This document shows, in pieces, positions 10,033 through 19,183 of a stretch of DNA of 64,000 nt (positions are counted from its first letter, which is position 1; each line of letters starts with the position of its first letter). Source of the stretch: an uncultured Porphyromonadaceae bacterium (GTDB lineage Bacteria; Bacteroidota; Bacteroidia; Bacteroidales; Muribaculaceae); contig CAMWVQ010000001.1 in assembly GCA_947177635.1 (NCBI GenBank), positions 80,640 through 144,639 of the forward strand. Direction: 5' to 3'. The notes beneath the pieces were generated by a model that was not told the DNA's origin, did no database searches, and was given only the letters and a program-made list of their open reading frames with translations. Position numbers and translations under genes: made by a program.

Positions 10033-10905
10033 CTATTCAAACATGTCGTCGTAGTCCGCACGAAGATAGCGGTTGGTGGCGAACAGGGCAGCTATCGCGC
10101 ATATGGCCATCCCCACGATGAAAATAGCCACGAATATCAGGCCGACTGTGGCCCAGGGGAGCAGCGGCTCCAAGGCCTCGTCCCAGTTCTTTCCCCAGGC
10201 GATAAGGGCCGCCAACAGTCCGGAGGCCATTATCCCGGCGATGACACCCTGGATGAGGTTGGAGAGAATGAACGGGCGTCTTATGAAGCCCGGGGTGGCC
10301 CCGACAAGCTTCATAGTATGTATGAGGAAACGGCGGGAATACACTGTCAGACGTACCGTATTGTTAATCAGCACAAAGGAAATCAGCAACAACGCGGCGG
10401 CTATGACAAGCATCACGGTGTTGAACATTCGGGCATTGCGGGTCAGGTTCTCAACCATGTCTGTGTTGACCGACACCTCGTCAACCCCCTCGAAACCACT
10501 CCAGACGCTTACGAGCGACGATATGCTGTCGACATTCGCCCAGTCTTTCCTCACGCGGATGTCAAACATCGGGGAGTAAGGGTTGACCCCCAGCATCTCC
10601 ACCAGGGCCGGGCCGTCGCTGCCGGCCTCCTCCTTGAGGACATCCTCCGGTGAGAGGTATTTGTATTCCGACACGTATGGGGCCGACGCGCACAAATCCC
10701 GGAGCTTCCCTACATTCTCGGAAGGCACCGAATCGCACAGCACGACGGTAAATCCCATCTTCTCTTTCAGCTCCCTGTCGAGGGTGCTGAACGTGATATT
10801 TATTGAGGCCACGAGGCCGAGGATAAACAACACGAGGGTGACGCTGATAGTTGAAGTCACCCGGTCGCCCATCCCGGCCATACGGGAGTGATTCTTTTTC
10901 TCCAT
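10033..10905 (-). CDS. ftsX: Cell division permease FtsX
   Basis: TISVTLVLFILGLVASI TM, extracellular domain, then RRFLIHTMKLVGATPGFIRRPFI typical of FtsX. Confidence 0.85.
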   Translation of the reverse strand: MEKKNHSRMAGMGDRVTSTISVTLVLFILGLVASINITFSTLDRELKEKMGFTVVLCDSVPSENVGKLRDLCASAPYVSEYKYLSPEDVLKEEAGSDGPALVEMLGVNPYSPMFDIRVRKDWANVDSISSLVSVWSGFEGVDEVSVNTDMVENLTRNARMFNTVMLVIAAALLLISFVLINNTVRLTVYSRRFLIHTMKLVGATPGFIRRPFILSNLIQGVIAGIMASGLLAALIAWGKNWDEALEPLLPWATVGLIFVAIFIVGMAICAIAALFATNRYLRADYDDMFE

Positions 10906-10935
10906 ATTTGTCGTGCAAAATTACAACATCAGGAA

Positions 10936-10957
10936 GCCCTTGTCAATAGGCAAGGGC
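10936..10957 (-). terminator. Hairpin downstream of miaB
   Basis: GCCCTTG-cctattga-CAAGGGC on the minus strand between miaB and ftsX. Confidence 0.45.
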
Positions 10958-10994
10958 ATTTAAATGTATTAAAATTCCTAAAAGGGGGTCGCCG

Positions 10995-12353
10995 TCACTC
11001 GGCCAGGTCGCATATCAGCGTGGCCGAGGATGCGTCGCGGACAATCACCTTCACCAGGTCGCCTGTATGGTAGTCGCCCCGGGGGAAGACACAGGTCTTG
11101 TTCTGCTGTGTACGTCCCACCCACTGGTCGGTGCTGCGTTTCGACACACCCTCTACAAGCACCTCGAACACCTTGCCGATGTCGCGGCGGTTAGACTCCG
11201 CTGAGAGACGGTTCTGAAGGGCAATCATACGGTTCAGTCGGTCAATCTTCACATCCTCAGGGACATTGTCAGGCATGGTGCGCGCCGCCAGAGTGCCCGG
11301 ACGCTCCGAGTACTTGAACATGAAGGATGAATCAAACGCGGCCTCCTCCATCAGCGAAAGGGTCTGCTGGAAATCCTCCTCGGTCTCATCGTGGAATCCG
11401 GTGAAAAGGTCTGATGATATGCCGCAATCAGGGATGCGGCTGCGGATGGCCGCGACGCGCCCCAGATACCACTCACGTGTGTATTTGCGGTTCATCGCCT
11501 TCAACACGCTGTCTGAACCTGACTGTACCGGCAGATGGACGTGGTTGCAGATGTTGGGATAACGGGCGATAACATCTATCGTGTTGTCACTCATATCCTT
11601 GGGATGGGAAGTTGTGAACCTGATTCGCATATCGGGAGCCGCGAGGGCAACGAGCTCAAGGAGGCGCGGGAAGTCGACCTCGTCACACCCCTCGGCGGCG
11701 TATTTGGCCGCCTCATCCCCTTTGTAACGGTAAGAGTTGACATTCTGCCCCAAAAGGGTCACCTCGCGGAAACCGCGCTCGCGCAGGTCGGCAACCTCGT
11801 TGAGGATGCTTCCGGTTTCTCGGCTGCGCTCGCGTCCCCTGGTGTAAGGCACGATACAGTATGAGCAGAAGTTGTTGCAGCCGCGCATGATGCTGACAAA
11901 GCCGCTCACGCGGTTGCCTCCGATACGCGAAGGTATCACGTCGCGATAGGTCTCGGTGGTGCTGAGTTCCACATTTATCGCTTTCTGGCCGGCCTCCACG
12001 GCCGCGAAGAGGTTGGGAAGGTCGAGATAGGCGTCAGGGCCCGCCACGAGGTCCACCCCGTGGTGCTCGATCAGAGAGTCCCTTACGCGCTCGGCCATAC
12101 AGCCGATGACTCCAAGTATCAGCCGACCCGACTTCTTGCGGCGCAATGAGGCGAGATACTGCAGGCGGTTGACAATCTTCTGCTCGGCGTTGTCACGTAT
12201 CGAGCAGGTGTTCAGCAATATCGCGTCTGCCTCCTCTGGGGCTGAGGCCTGGATGTAGCCACAGACCCCGAGAATCGAGGCCACAACCTCGCTGTCGGCC
12301 ACATTCATCTGGCAACCGTAGGTCTCTATGAAGAGTTTCTTGTCTTTTTCCAT
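10995..12353 (-). CDS. miaB: tRNA (N6-isopentenyl adenosine(37)-C2)-methylthiotransferase
   Basis: YGCQMNVADSE, radical-SAM GCNNFCSYCIVPYTRGRERSR, TRAM-like C-terminus. Confidence 0.93.
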   Translation of the reverse strand: MEKDKKLFIETYGCQMNVADSEVVASILGVCGYIQASAPEEADAILLNTCSIRDNAEQKIVNRLQYLASLRRKKSGRLILGVIGCMAERVRDSLIEHHGVDLVAGPDAYLDLPNLFAAVEAGQKAINVELSTTETYRDVIPSRIGGNRVSGFVSIMRGCNNFCSYCIVPYTRGRERSRETGSILNEVADLRERGFREVTLLGQNVNSYRYKGDEAAKYAAEGCDEVDFPRLLELVALAAPDMRIRFTTSHPKDMSDNTIDVIARYPNICNHVHLPVQSGSDSVLKAMNRKYTREWYLGRVAAIRSRIPDCGISSDLFTGFHDETEEDFQQTLSLMEEAAFDSSFMFKYSERPGTLAARTMPDNVPEDVKIDRLNRMIALQNRLSAESNRRDIGKVFEVLVEGVSKRSTDQWVGRTQQNKTCVFPRGDYHTGDLVKVIVRDASSATLICDLAE

Positions 12354-12482
12354 CTGATTTTTACGGCGTTATAAAGCGACACACCTGAAATATGCCGAAA
12401 AACACCTGAATAAATTTGTCAGTGATGCACAAATACTTTATTTTTGCGCAAAATTACGAAAAAAACCTGAAACCAATCTATC

Positions 12483-13976
12483 ATGGGATACGAATTTATC
12501 TCGCCGGCTGAAGCAGCCGAAATGATTTGCAACGGGAACACCCTCGGCCTATCGGGTTTCACTGCACCCGGCAACCCCAAGAGCATCACAGAAGCGCTGG
12601 CAGCGAAAGCCGCACGCGAGCATGAACAGGGAAGAGAATTCAAGGTGAACATTTTCACCGGGGCCTCCACAAACGACCATGTGGACGGCATCCTGTCACG
12701 CAACAACGCCATAAACATGCGCGCGCCATACCAGAACACCCCTGACCTTCGCAAGCGCATCAACTCCCACGACACCCACTACTTCGACCGTCACCTCTCA
12801 GAGATGGCCCAGGAGATGCGTTACGGCTTCTACGGCGATATCGACTTCGCGATTATCGAGGCTGCCGCCATTGACGAGAACGGAGAGATCCTGCTCGGAT
12901 GCGGGGTGGGCAACATCCCCACATATGCTCCCCGGGCCAAGAAAATATTCATCGAGCTAAACGAGGCGCTGCCCCAGGCTCTGATGGGTATGCACGACAT
13001 ATATCTCCCCGCCGATCCCCCTTACCGCCGCGAGATTCCCATCTACACACCCAAGGACCGCGCCGGACGCCCCACCCTCAAGGTTGACCCCTCAAAGGTC
13101 GTCGGAATCGTGCGCACCAACTCCCTTGACGGCGTGAAAGCTTTCACCAAGCCCGACGAGGTTTCGGAACGCATCGGCGCCAATGTGGTGAACTTCCTGA
13201 TTTCAGAATACCGCAAGGGACGCATCCCCAAGGAGTTCCTCCCCCTCCAGAGCGGCGTGGGCAATGTTGCAAACGCAGTGCTCCATTACCTCTGCCTCGA
13301 CAAGGAACTGCCCAACTTCATGATGTACACCGAGGTCGTGCAGGACTCTGTGCTCGAACTGCTGCGCCGTGGCAAATGCTCCTTCGCCAGCACCTGCTCG
13401 ATGACCTTCTCAGATGAGGTGGAAAGCCAGCTCTTCGCCGACATGGATTTCTTCCACGACAAAATCATGCTGCGTCCTGCCGAGATTTCCAACAATCCCG
13501 AGGTGATACGCCGACTCGGAGTCATAGCCATGAACACCGCCCTCGAAGCTGACATCTTCGGAAACGTCAACTCCACCCATGTGCTCGGCACAAAGATGAT
13601 GAACGGCATCGGCGGCTCGGGAGACTTCACCCGTAACGGCTTCCTCTCGATTTTCTCCTGCCCCTCAATCACAAAGGAGGGCCTGATAAGCAACATCGTC
13701 CCCCACGTGTCACACCACGACCATTCAGAGCACTCGGTAGACATCCTCATCACAGACCAGGGTATCGCCGACCTCCGCGCCAAGGATCCCGTGCAGCGCG
13801 CGGAAACCATAATCGAGAATTGCGCCCACCCGATGTACCGCGAGCTCCTTTGGGACTACCTCAAGATGGGCAAGGGAGGCCAGACCCCGGCCACGCTCCA
13901 CGCGGCCTATGCTTTCCACACCGCATTCGCCGAAACAGGGGATATGCGCAATGTGGATTTCGCCAAATACCTCTAA
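12483..13976 (+). CDS. Acetyl-CoA hydrolase/succinate CoA-transferase family protein
   Basis: GLSGFTAPGNPKSITEALAAKA, SGVGNVANAVL, NGIGGSGDFTRNGFLSIF. Confidence 0.88.
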   Translation: MGYEFISPAEAAEMICNGNTLGLSGFTAPGNPKSITEALAAKAAREHEQGREFKVNIFTGASTNDHVDGILSRNNAINMRAPYQNTPDLRKRINSHDTHYFDRHLSEMAQEMRYGFYGDIDFAIIEAAAIDENGEILLGCGVGNIPTYAPRAKKIFIELNEALPQALMGMHDIYLPADPPYRREIPIYTPKDRAGRPTLKVDPSKVVGIVRTNSLDGVKAFTKPDEVSERIGANVVNFLISEYRKGRIPKEFLPLQSGVGNVANAVLHYLCLDKELPNFMMYTEVVQDSVLELLRRGKCSFASTCSMTFSDEVESQLFADMDFFHDKIMLRPAEISNNPEVIRRLGVIAMNTALEADIFGNVNSTHVLGTKMMNGIGGSGDFTRNGFLSIFSCPSITKEGLISNIVPHVSHHDHSEHSVDILITDQGIADLRAKDPVQRAETIIENCAHPMYRELLWDYLKMGKGGQTPATLHAAYAFHTAFAETGDMRNVDFAKYL

Positions 13977-14010
13977 TCCCCCAGCAGACCAGACCATCAA
14001 CCACTAATAC

Positions 14011-14057
14011 CAGGGACGTAACGCGCCGGATTCTTCCATCCGCGCGTTACGTCCTTG
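14011..14057. terminator. Long intergenic stem-loop, possible terminator
   Basis: CAGGGACGTAACGCG-C-CGGA / TCCG-CGCGTTACGTCCTTG: about 19-bp stem with one bulge and one G-U pair; no T-tract. Confidence 0.5.
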
Positions 14058-14080
14058 TCGCCTGAAATAGCCGCCTGAAA

Positions 14081-15010
14081 ATGAAAATAGCCGCGCTGAG
14101 ACAAAAAATAAAGCCCTGGATGCTCCCGATAGCAATGCTGACCGGACTGGTGTTCCACGAATATATCCACCACATCGCATTCCTGTCGAAATACCTCATC
14201 TTCACAATGCTGCTTATCACCTACTGTAGGGTGAGACTCAGCGACTTCCACACAGGGCCCTACATATGGTGGCTTCTCGGCGTGCAGATTCTGGGAGCGG
14301 CGGCCGTCTACCTGGCCATCGCACCCTTCAGCCGCGAACTCGCCCAAGGGGCATTCATATGCATCTTCTGCCCGACAGCCACGGCAGCCCCGGTGATAAC
14401 CGGGATGCTCGGAGGCTCCGTCTCGAAGGTCGCCACCTACTCCCTGTTCAGCCACATATCCGTAGCGTTCCTCGCCCCGTTGCTGCTTTCATATATGGAA
14501 CCGGGCGCGGAGACAACCTTCCTTGAGTCCACAGTGTCGATAAGCACGAGTGTGCTTCCGCTAATCATCGGCCCCCTCGCACTGGCGTTGTTGCTTCAGC
14601 GGTTCGCCCCCAAGGCTCATTCCGGAATAGCGAACCACCAGGGACTGTCATTCTACATCTGGGCCGTGGCCCTCATCATAGTTGTAGGCAACTCTGTCAG
14701 CTTCCTGCTCAGACAACCAGCCGACAAGCTTCCCGAAATCCTCTGGCTGGGCGCGATATCATTAGCGGCATGCCTATTGCTGTTCTACACGGGCAGAAAA
14801 ATCGGAGGACATTTCGGAGACAAGGTCTCCGGAGCCCAAAGCCTCGGGCAGAAAAACACGGTGCTCGCCATTTGGCTCGCCCTGACATTCCTCAACCCTG
14901 TGGTGTCAGCGGCCCCGGCGGCCTATGTGGCCTGGCACAACACCGTCAACTCCTACCAGATTTACCGTCAGGAGAAAAAGAAATCAGCTGGCAGAATCCG
15001 ACGCGCCTGA
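14081..15010 (+). CDS. BASS-like transporter (bile acid:sodium symporter superfamily)
   Basis: Eight to ten predicted TM helices; FCPTATAAPVITGMLGGSVSKVATYSLFSHI. Confidence 0.55.
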   Translation: MKIAALRQKIKPWMLPIAMLTGLVFHEYIHHIAFLSKYLIFTMLLITYCRVRLSDFHTGPYIWWLLGVQILGAAAVYLAIAPFSRELAQGAFICIFCPTATAAPVITGMLGGSVSKVATYSLFSHISVAFLAPLLLSYMEPGAETTFLESTVSISTSVLPLIIGPLALALLLQRFAPKAHSGIANHQGLSFYIWAVALIIVVGNSVSFLLRQPADKLPEILWLGAISLAACLLLFYTGRKIGGHFGDKVSGAQSLGQKNTVLAIWLALTFLNPVVSAAPAAYVAWHNTVNSYQIYRQEKKKSAGRIRRA

Positions 15011-15184
15011 TAACTTTAGCCCACCCGTGATTGTTAATAACACAAGATAAGATGTGTCAAGACTAAACCGGCGCGGAACGTCGACAGGCACATCCTCTCA
15101 GCTCTGACCGCTTCTCTCCGGCCATCGCCGGCACCGGGCGCATTGGCCATAGCCATAACATACATCAACCATTCAACACCCCTG

Positions 15185-15865
15185 ATGATGGACAGCATGT
15201 TCCAGACATTGATGCGAATGCCGCTATTCCACGGCGTGTCATACAACAAACTATCCGAGATTCTCGGCAAACATCGGTTTCACTTCCTGAAATACGCCGA
15301 CAATGACAGAATCATCTCGGCCGGAGACCTGTGTACTCACCTCTCCACTGTGGTCTCCGGGAAAGTCAGGATGACTGTCGCCAACGCGGACGGCCGCGTG
15401 AAGGTTTCACAGACCCTTGAATCTCCCGAGCCAATCGCCCCCGATTTCTTTTTCGGGCGCACCACCCGTTATCCGGCCTCTGTGACAGCCATCGGCCAGT
15501 GTGGAATCATGCAGATTGAGAAGAAAGATTACATCGAAATCATAAATTCAGACAGCGTCTTCCTGTTCAATTACCTGAACATGCTCTCGATGAACGCGCA
15601 ACTCTCTACCGACGGGGTACTGGCCCTGACCTCCGGAGACCTCCGCAAACGCATCGCCTACTGGATTGTCGCCTTGACCCAACTAAACGGCAAGGATATT
15701 GTGATGGAATGTCGCCAACGCGACCTCTATTCCGTCTTCGGTGTCCCCAGACAGTCGCTCACCGCGGCTCTGTCTGAAATGAAAGCTGCCGGACTGCTCG
15801 ATTTCTCCACTTCAAGCATCGAGGTCAACGACCGTCGGAAACTTCTCGACCTACTCGAATCATAA
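15185..15865 (+). CDS. Crp/Fnr family transcriptional regulator
   Basis: cNMP-binding-like N-terminus and C-terminal wHTH RDLYSVFGVPRQSLTAALSEMKAAGLL; ATG 15185 preferred over 15143. Confidence 0.8.
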   Translation: MMDSMFQTLMRMPLFHGVSYNKLSEILGKHRFHFLKYADNDRIISAGDLCTHLSTVVSGKVRMTVANADGRVKVSQTLESPEPIAPDFFFGRTTRYPASVTAIGQCGIMQIEKKDYIEIINSDSVFLFNYLNMLSMNAQLSTDGVLALTSGDLRKRIAYWIVALTQLNGKDIVMECRQRDLYSVFGVPRQSLTAALSEMKAAGLLDFSTSSIEVNDRRKLLDLLES

Positions 15866-15881
15866 CACCGTTTTTTCTTCA

Positions 15882-15908
15882 GAGCATCATACGATGATGC
15901 TCTTTTTT
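15882..15908 (+). terminator. Rho-independent terminator after Crp/Fnr gene
   Basis: GAGCATCAT-acg-ATGATGCTC followed by TTTTTT. Confidence 0.85.
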
Positions 15909-15924
15909 ATATGGCATCTGAATA

Positions 15925-16037
15925 AATATAGATTGATTTTGCCTATATAAACATCTATATATGTCTATATTAAAAAATACATATATCACTGAGTATCAAC
16001 ACTTATATCCTAATTAGCCCCTATATCAATCTATATT
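15925..16037. repeat. AT-rich block bounded by 13-bp perfect inverted repeats
   Basis: AATATAGATTGAT (15925-15937) and ATCAATCTATATT (16025-16037). Confidence 0.7.
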
Positions 16038-16062
16038 ATAGTCATATCATAGGTTTCAACTC

Positions 16063-16093
16063 TTGACAAACCCGACTTTCTGTTATAATTTTG
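16063..16093 (+). promoter_or_regulatory. Bacteroidetes-type promoter for candidate ncRNA
   Basis: TTG (16063-16065), 20-nt spacer, TAATTTTG (16086-16093), matching the -33 TTG/-7 TAnnTTTG pattern; also contains TTGACA and TATAAT. Confidence 0.7.
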
Positions 16094-16097
16094 CATT

Positions 16098-16340
16098 GTG
16101 AAATTTTTCAGACACCCCGGCAAATCCGGGCATCTGAATAGGATTAAAGACAAAAGGATTTGTTTGATTTATTTTAAGGAATTAGTTTTTAGGGTTAGTA
16201 TTAGTGATTCAGGCTACGACCCTGTATCACGTTTCTAAGAAGATAATAATCGTGTTTTATGTTAGGTTTGTTATCCATCGGCTGAAAACGCCGAGGAAAA
16301 ACTAAAGGACTGGTCCGCGAGGGTCGGTCCTTAGTTTTTT
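16098..16340 (+). ncRNA. Candidate structured noncoding RNA of unknown class
   Basis: Promoter at the 5' end; hairpins at 16107-16138, 16204-16230 and 16278-16294; terminator at 16297-16340; no ORF over 60 aa. Confidence 0.55.
16297..16340 (+). terminator. Rho-independent terminator of candidate ncRNA
   Basis: AAAACTAA(a)GGAC ... GTCCTTAGTTTTTT. Confidence 0.85.
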
Positions 16341-16357
16341 ATGTCGGCCACATAACA

Positions 16358-16392
16358 ATATACGATATGCACGATAATATACGATATACACG
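16358..16392. repeat. Short direct repeat (ATATACGATATRCACG x2)
   Basis: atatacgatatgcacg (16358-16373) and atatacgatatacacg (16377-16392). Confidence 0.7.
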
Positions 16393-16411
16393 CATAGGAG
16401 AAGGAATACGG

Positions 16412-16447
16412 GTATTGGAGGGATACGAGGTATTTGAGGGATACGTT
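16412..16447. repeat. 18-bp imperfect tandem duplication upstream of ompA
   Basis: gtattggagggatacgag followed directly by gtatttgagggatacgtt. Confidence 0.7.
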
Positions 16448-16607
16448 GGCGAAAGACCCTCCCCGTTAACATTTACTTCATGAACCAAAAAAAAGACAAT
16501 GGTGTTTATCTGATAACTTTGCTTAAAACCCTATTTTCAGAACCGGCCACAGACCGGCTGATTCAATCAACAGCTCTATGAATTGTAGAACCAAAAACTT
16601 ACGAGTG

Positions 16608-17816
16608 ATGAAAAAACAACTATTTTTTGCCACGACAGCTCTTTGTTGCGGGCTTCTGACATCCTTCAATGCCAACGCCCAGGACGCCGTTGTTGTCGAG
16701 GAAGAGAGCGTCAGTGTGGTAGATGTCGCCAACTGCAAGACAAATTACGCCGTCAACGGCCATGACAACTGGTTCATCCAGCTGGGTGCAGGTATCGATG
16801 TGCCTCTGTTTGAGAACGAACTCGCCGTCGGCGATGCCAAACGCCATATCACCGCCACCTACAACGGTGCTGTCGGCCGCTGGTTCTCTCCCTACATGGC
16901 ATTCCGCATCAGCGCCTACGGCGGCGCATGGCACTGGGACAACGTATCATACTCCAAAGCCAAATTCGCCAACGTAAACTTCGACTTCATGTGGGATATG
17001 TGCAATTCCCTCGGCGGCGTCGACCCTGACCGTCCTGTCAGCGTGATTCCATTCGTGGGTATCGGAGGAACATATGTTTGGGGCATCGAGTCTGACGGCA
17101 CGAACGTTTACCGCGAAGGGAAATCCCGCAACCGCCAGTGGGCGCTCCCTGTGTCAGCCGGTATCCAGTTCCGCTTCCGCCTCTGCCGCTATTGCGACTT
17201 CTTCCTTGAAGGACGCGCCTCATTCTACGGCGACAATGTCAACGGCGCGGCCATCGACGCTCCTGTCGACATCAACATCCAGGCCATCGGCGGTTTCTCA
17301 TTCAACCTCGGCGGCGTGAACTACCAGGCCTACAACGCCTGCAAGGATCAGGCTTACATCGCTTCGCTCAACAATCAGGTCAACAACCTCCGTGGCGAAC
17401 TGGCCACTACCGCAGCCGCCCTCGCAGCCGCCCAGTCTCAGCTCCCCTGCCCCGAGGTGACACAGCCCGATTGTCCCGAGTCAACAGCAGCGCCCCTCAT
17501 GTCGACCGTACGCTTCACCATCAATTCCGCCAAGATTTCAGACGAGGAGATGGTCAACGTCTACAACACCGCTGAATACCTCAAGAGCAATCCTGACGTG
17601 AAGGTCCTCATCAAGGGTTACGCCGACAAGGACACCGGCAGCTCGGAATACAACCAGAAGCTCTCTGAGCGTCGTGCCCAGGCAGTCTATGACACCCTCA
17701 CCAAGACCTACGGCATCAACGCCAGCCGTCTCTCCATCGACGCCGAAGGCAGCACCCAGCAGCCTTACTCGACCAACGACTGGAACCGAATCGTAATCTT
17801 CGTTCCCGGAAACTGA
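16608..17816 (+). CDS. OmpA family outer membrane protein
   Basis: Signal peptide MKKQLFFATTALCCGLLTSFNANAQ, beta-barrel, C-terminal OmpA domain (VKVLIKGYADKDTGSSEYNQKLSERRAQAVYDTL). Confidence 0.9.
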   Translation: MKKQLFFATTALCCGLLTSFNANAQDAVVVEEESVSVVDVANCKTNYAVNGHDNWFIQLGAGIDVPLFENELAVGDAKRHITATYNGAVGRWFSPYMAFRISAYGGAWHWDNVSYSKAKFANVNFDFMWDMCNSLGGVDPDRPVSVIPFVGIGGTYVWGIESDGTNVYREGKSRNRQWALPVSAGIQFRFRLCRYCDFFLEGRASFYGDNVNGAAIDAPVDINIQAIGGFSFNLGGVNYQAYNACKDQAYIASLNNQVNNLRGELATTAAALAAAQSQLPCPEVTQPDCPESTAAPLMSTVRFTINSAKISDEEMVNVYNTAEYLKSNPDVKVLIKGYADKDTGSSEYNQKLSERRAQAVYDTLTKTYGINASRLSIDAEGSTQQPYSTNDWNRIVIFVPGN

Positions 17817-17858
17817 CAAAAATCTCATAACGATTGACAGACGGGCGTAAGCCCGCAG

Positions 17859-17895
17859 GCTCCCGGCGCCGCCATCGGCTCCGGGAGCTTTTCTG
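17859..17895 (+). terminator. Terminator after OmpA gene
   Basis: GCTCCCGG...CCGGGAGC followed by a short T-run. Confidence 0.7.
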
Positions 17896-17938
17896 TGATT
17901 ATTCGCCTCGGACGGAAAAAAAGATGTAACTTTGCACC

Positions 17939-19078
17939 GTGAATAATCCCGACCATACACATAAATATATAAATGACCTCCCGGAAGAGCTGTTCCCGGG
18001 ACTGATGCCCGCCATCGAACCTCTATCGGCCCGACAGCCGGTCATAATCGCCGGCCCCTGCAGCGCGGAAAGCGAGGAGCAAGTGATGGAAACAGCCGAA
18101 GACCTCGCGAAGATTGGAGTGGCTGCTTTCAGGGCCGGAGTGTGGAAACCGCGCACCCATCCGGGATGCTTCGAGGGGAAGGGAGCTGACGCCCTCAAAT
18201 GGCTTGCGGCGGCGAAAAGGGGAACCTCGCTACAGACCGCCACCGAGGTGGCATCGGCCCAGCATCTTGAGGAGGCCCTCGACAGCGGAGTCGACATCTT
18301 GTGGCTCGGGGCGCGCACAACCACAAATCCGTTCGCCGTACAGGAAATAGCAGATGCCGCGCGCGACTGGGCCAGCCGACACGGGGTGGACATCGCCTCC
18401 CTGCGCTTCCTTGTGAAAAACCCGGCCAATCAAGACCTCGAATTATGGATCGGAGCCATACAGAGGCTTTATAATGCGGGGATAAGGAGAATCACGGCGA
18501 TCCACCGGGGATTCAGCGCATACGGGAATCCTTACTACCGTAATCCGCCACAATGGGAGATTCCGATGGAACTGAGACGACGCGCCGGCAGCGCATTGCA
18601 GATTCTCTCAGACCCGAGCCACATCGGAGGCAAACGCGAACTTGTGGAGACCATTGCCCGCCAGGCTCTCGGCCGAGGCTTCGACGGCCTTATAATCGAG
18701 GTGCATCCGCGCCCGGCTGAAGCCTTGAGCGACAGCAGCCAGCAGATAACTCCGGCCGAACTGGAGGAGATGCTCGGGCGTCTGCAACGCAGAGGATGCA
18801 ACGCAGAGGAGGATTCTTCAGAACTGAACTTGCTCAGGAACCGGATTGACCAGATTGACGACGAACTGATGACCCTGATACAACGGCGCATGGAGGTTGC
18901 CCGGGAAATAGGCAATTTCAAAAAATCCCACTCGATGACGGTGGTGCAGCCCGAACGTTACGGCAAACTCATGAGCCGACGCGTCGCCGAAGCTGAAGCG
19001 CTGGGACTATCCCCTGATTTCATAAAATCGTTGCTCGCGGTCATCCACGAGGAATCGGTGCGCCAGCAGCTCTCATAA
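17939..19078 (+). CDS. Bifunctional DAHP synthase/chorismate mutase
   Basis: IIAGPCSAESEEQVMETA, FRAGVWKPRT, DPSHIGGKRELV; C-terminal type II chorismate mutase LLRNRIDQIDDELMTLIQRRMEVAREIG. GTG start at 17939 or ATG near 18005. Confidence 0.9.
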   Translation: MNNPDHTHKYINDLPEELFPGLMPAIEPLSARQPVIIAGPCSAESEEQVMETAEDLAKIGVAAFRAGVWKPRTHPGCFEGKGADALKWLAAAKRGTSLQTATEVASAQHLEEALDSGVDILWLGARTTTNPFAVQEIADAARDWASRHGVDIASLRFLVKNPANQDLELWIGAIQRLYNAGIRRITAIHRGFSAYGNPYYRNPPQWEIPMELRRRAGSALQILSDPSHIGGKRELVETIARQALGRGFDGLIIEVHPRPAEALSDSSQQITPAELEEMLGRLQRRGCNAEEDSSELNLLRNRIDQIDDELMTLIQRRMEVAREIGNFKKSHSMTVVQPERYGKLMSRRVAEAEALGLSPDFIKSLLAVIHEESVRQQLS

Positions 19079-19122
19079 GAGACGCGCGAAACGCCACGTG
19101 AGGGACACACCGCTCCACCCCC

Positions 19123-19150
19123 CCCGCCGCGCGGAAGTCCGCGCGGCGGG
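19123..19150. terminator. GC-only perfect palindrome between convergent genes
   Basis: CCCGCCGCGCGGA-ag-TCCGCGCGGCGGG, 13-bp perfect arms. Confidence 0.5.
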
Positions 19151-19183
19151 ATGATTCAAGCCACAATCACAAGATTATGTGTT

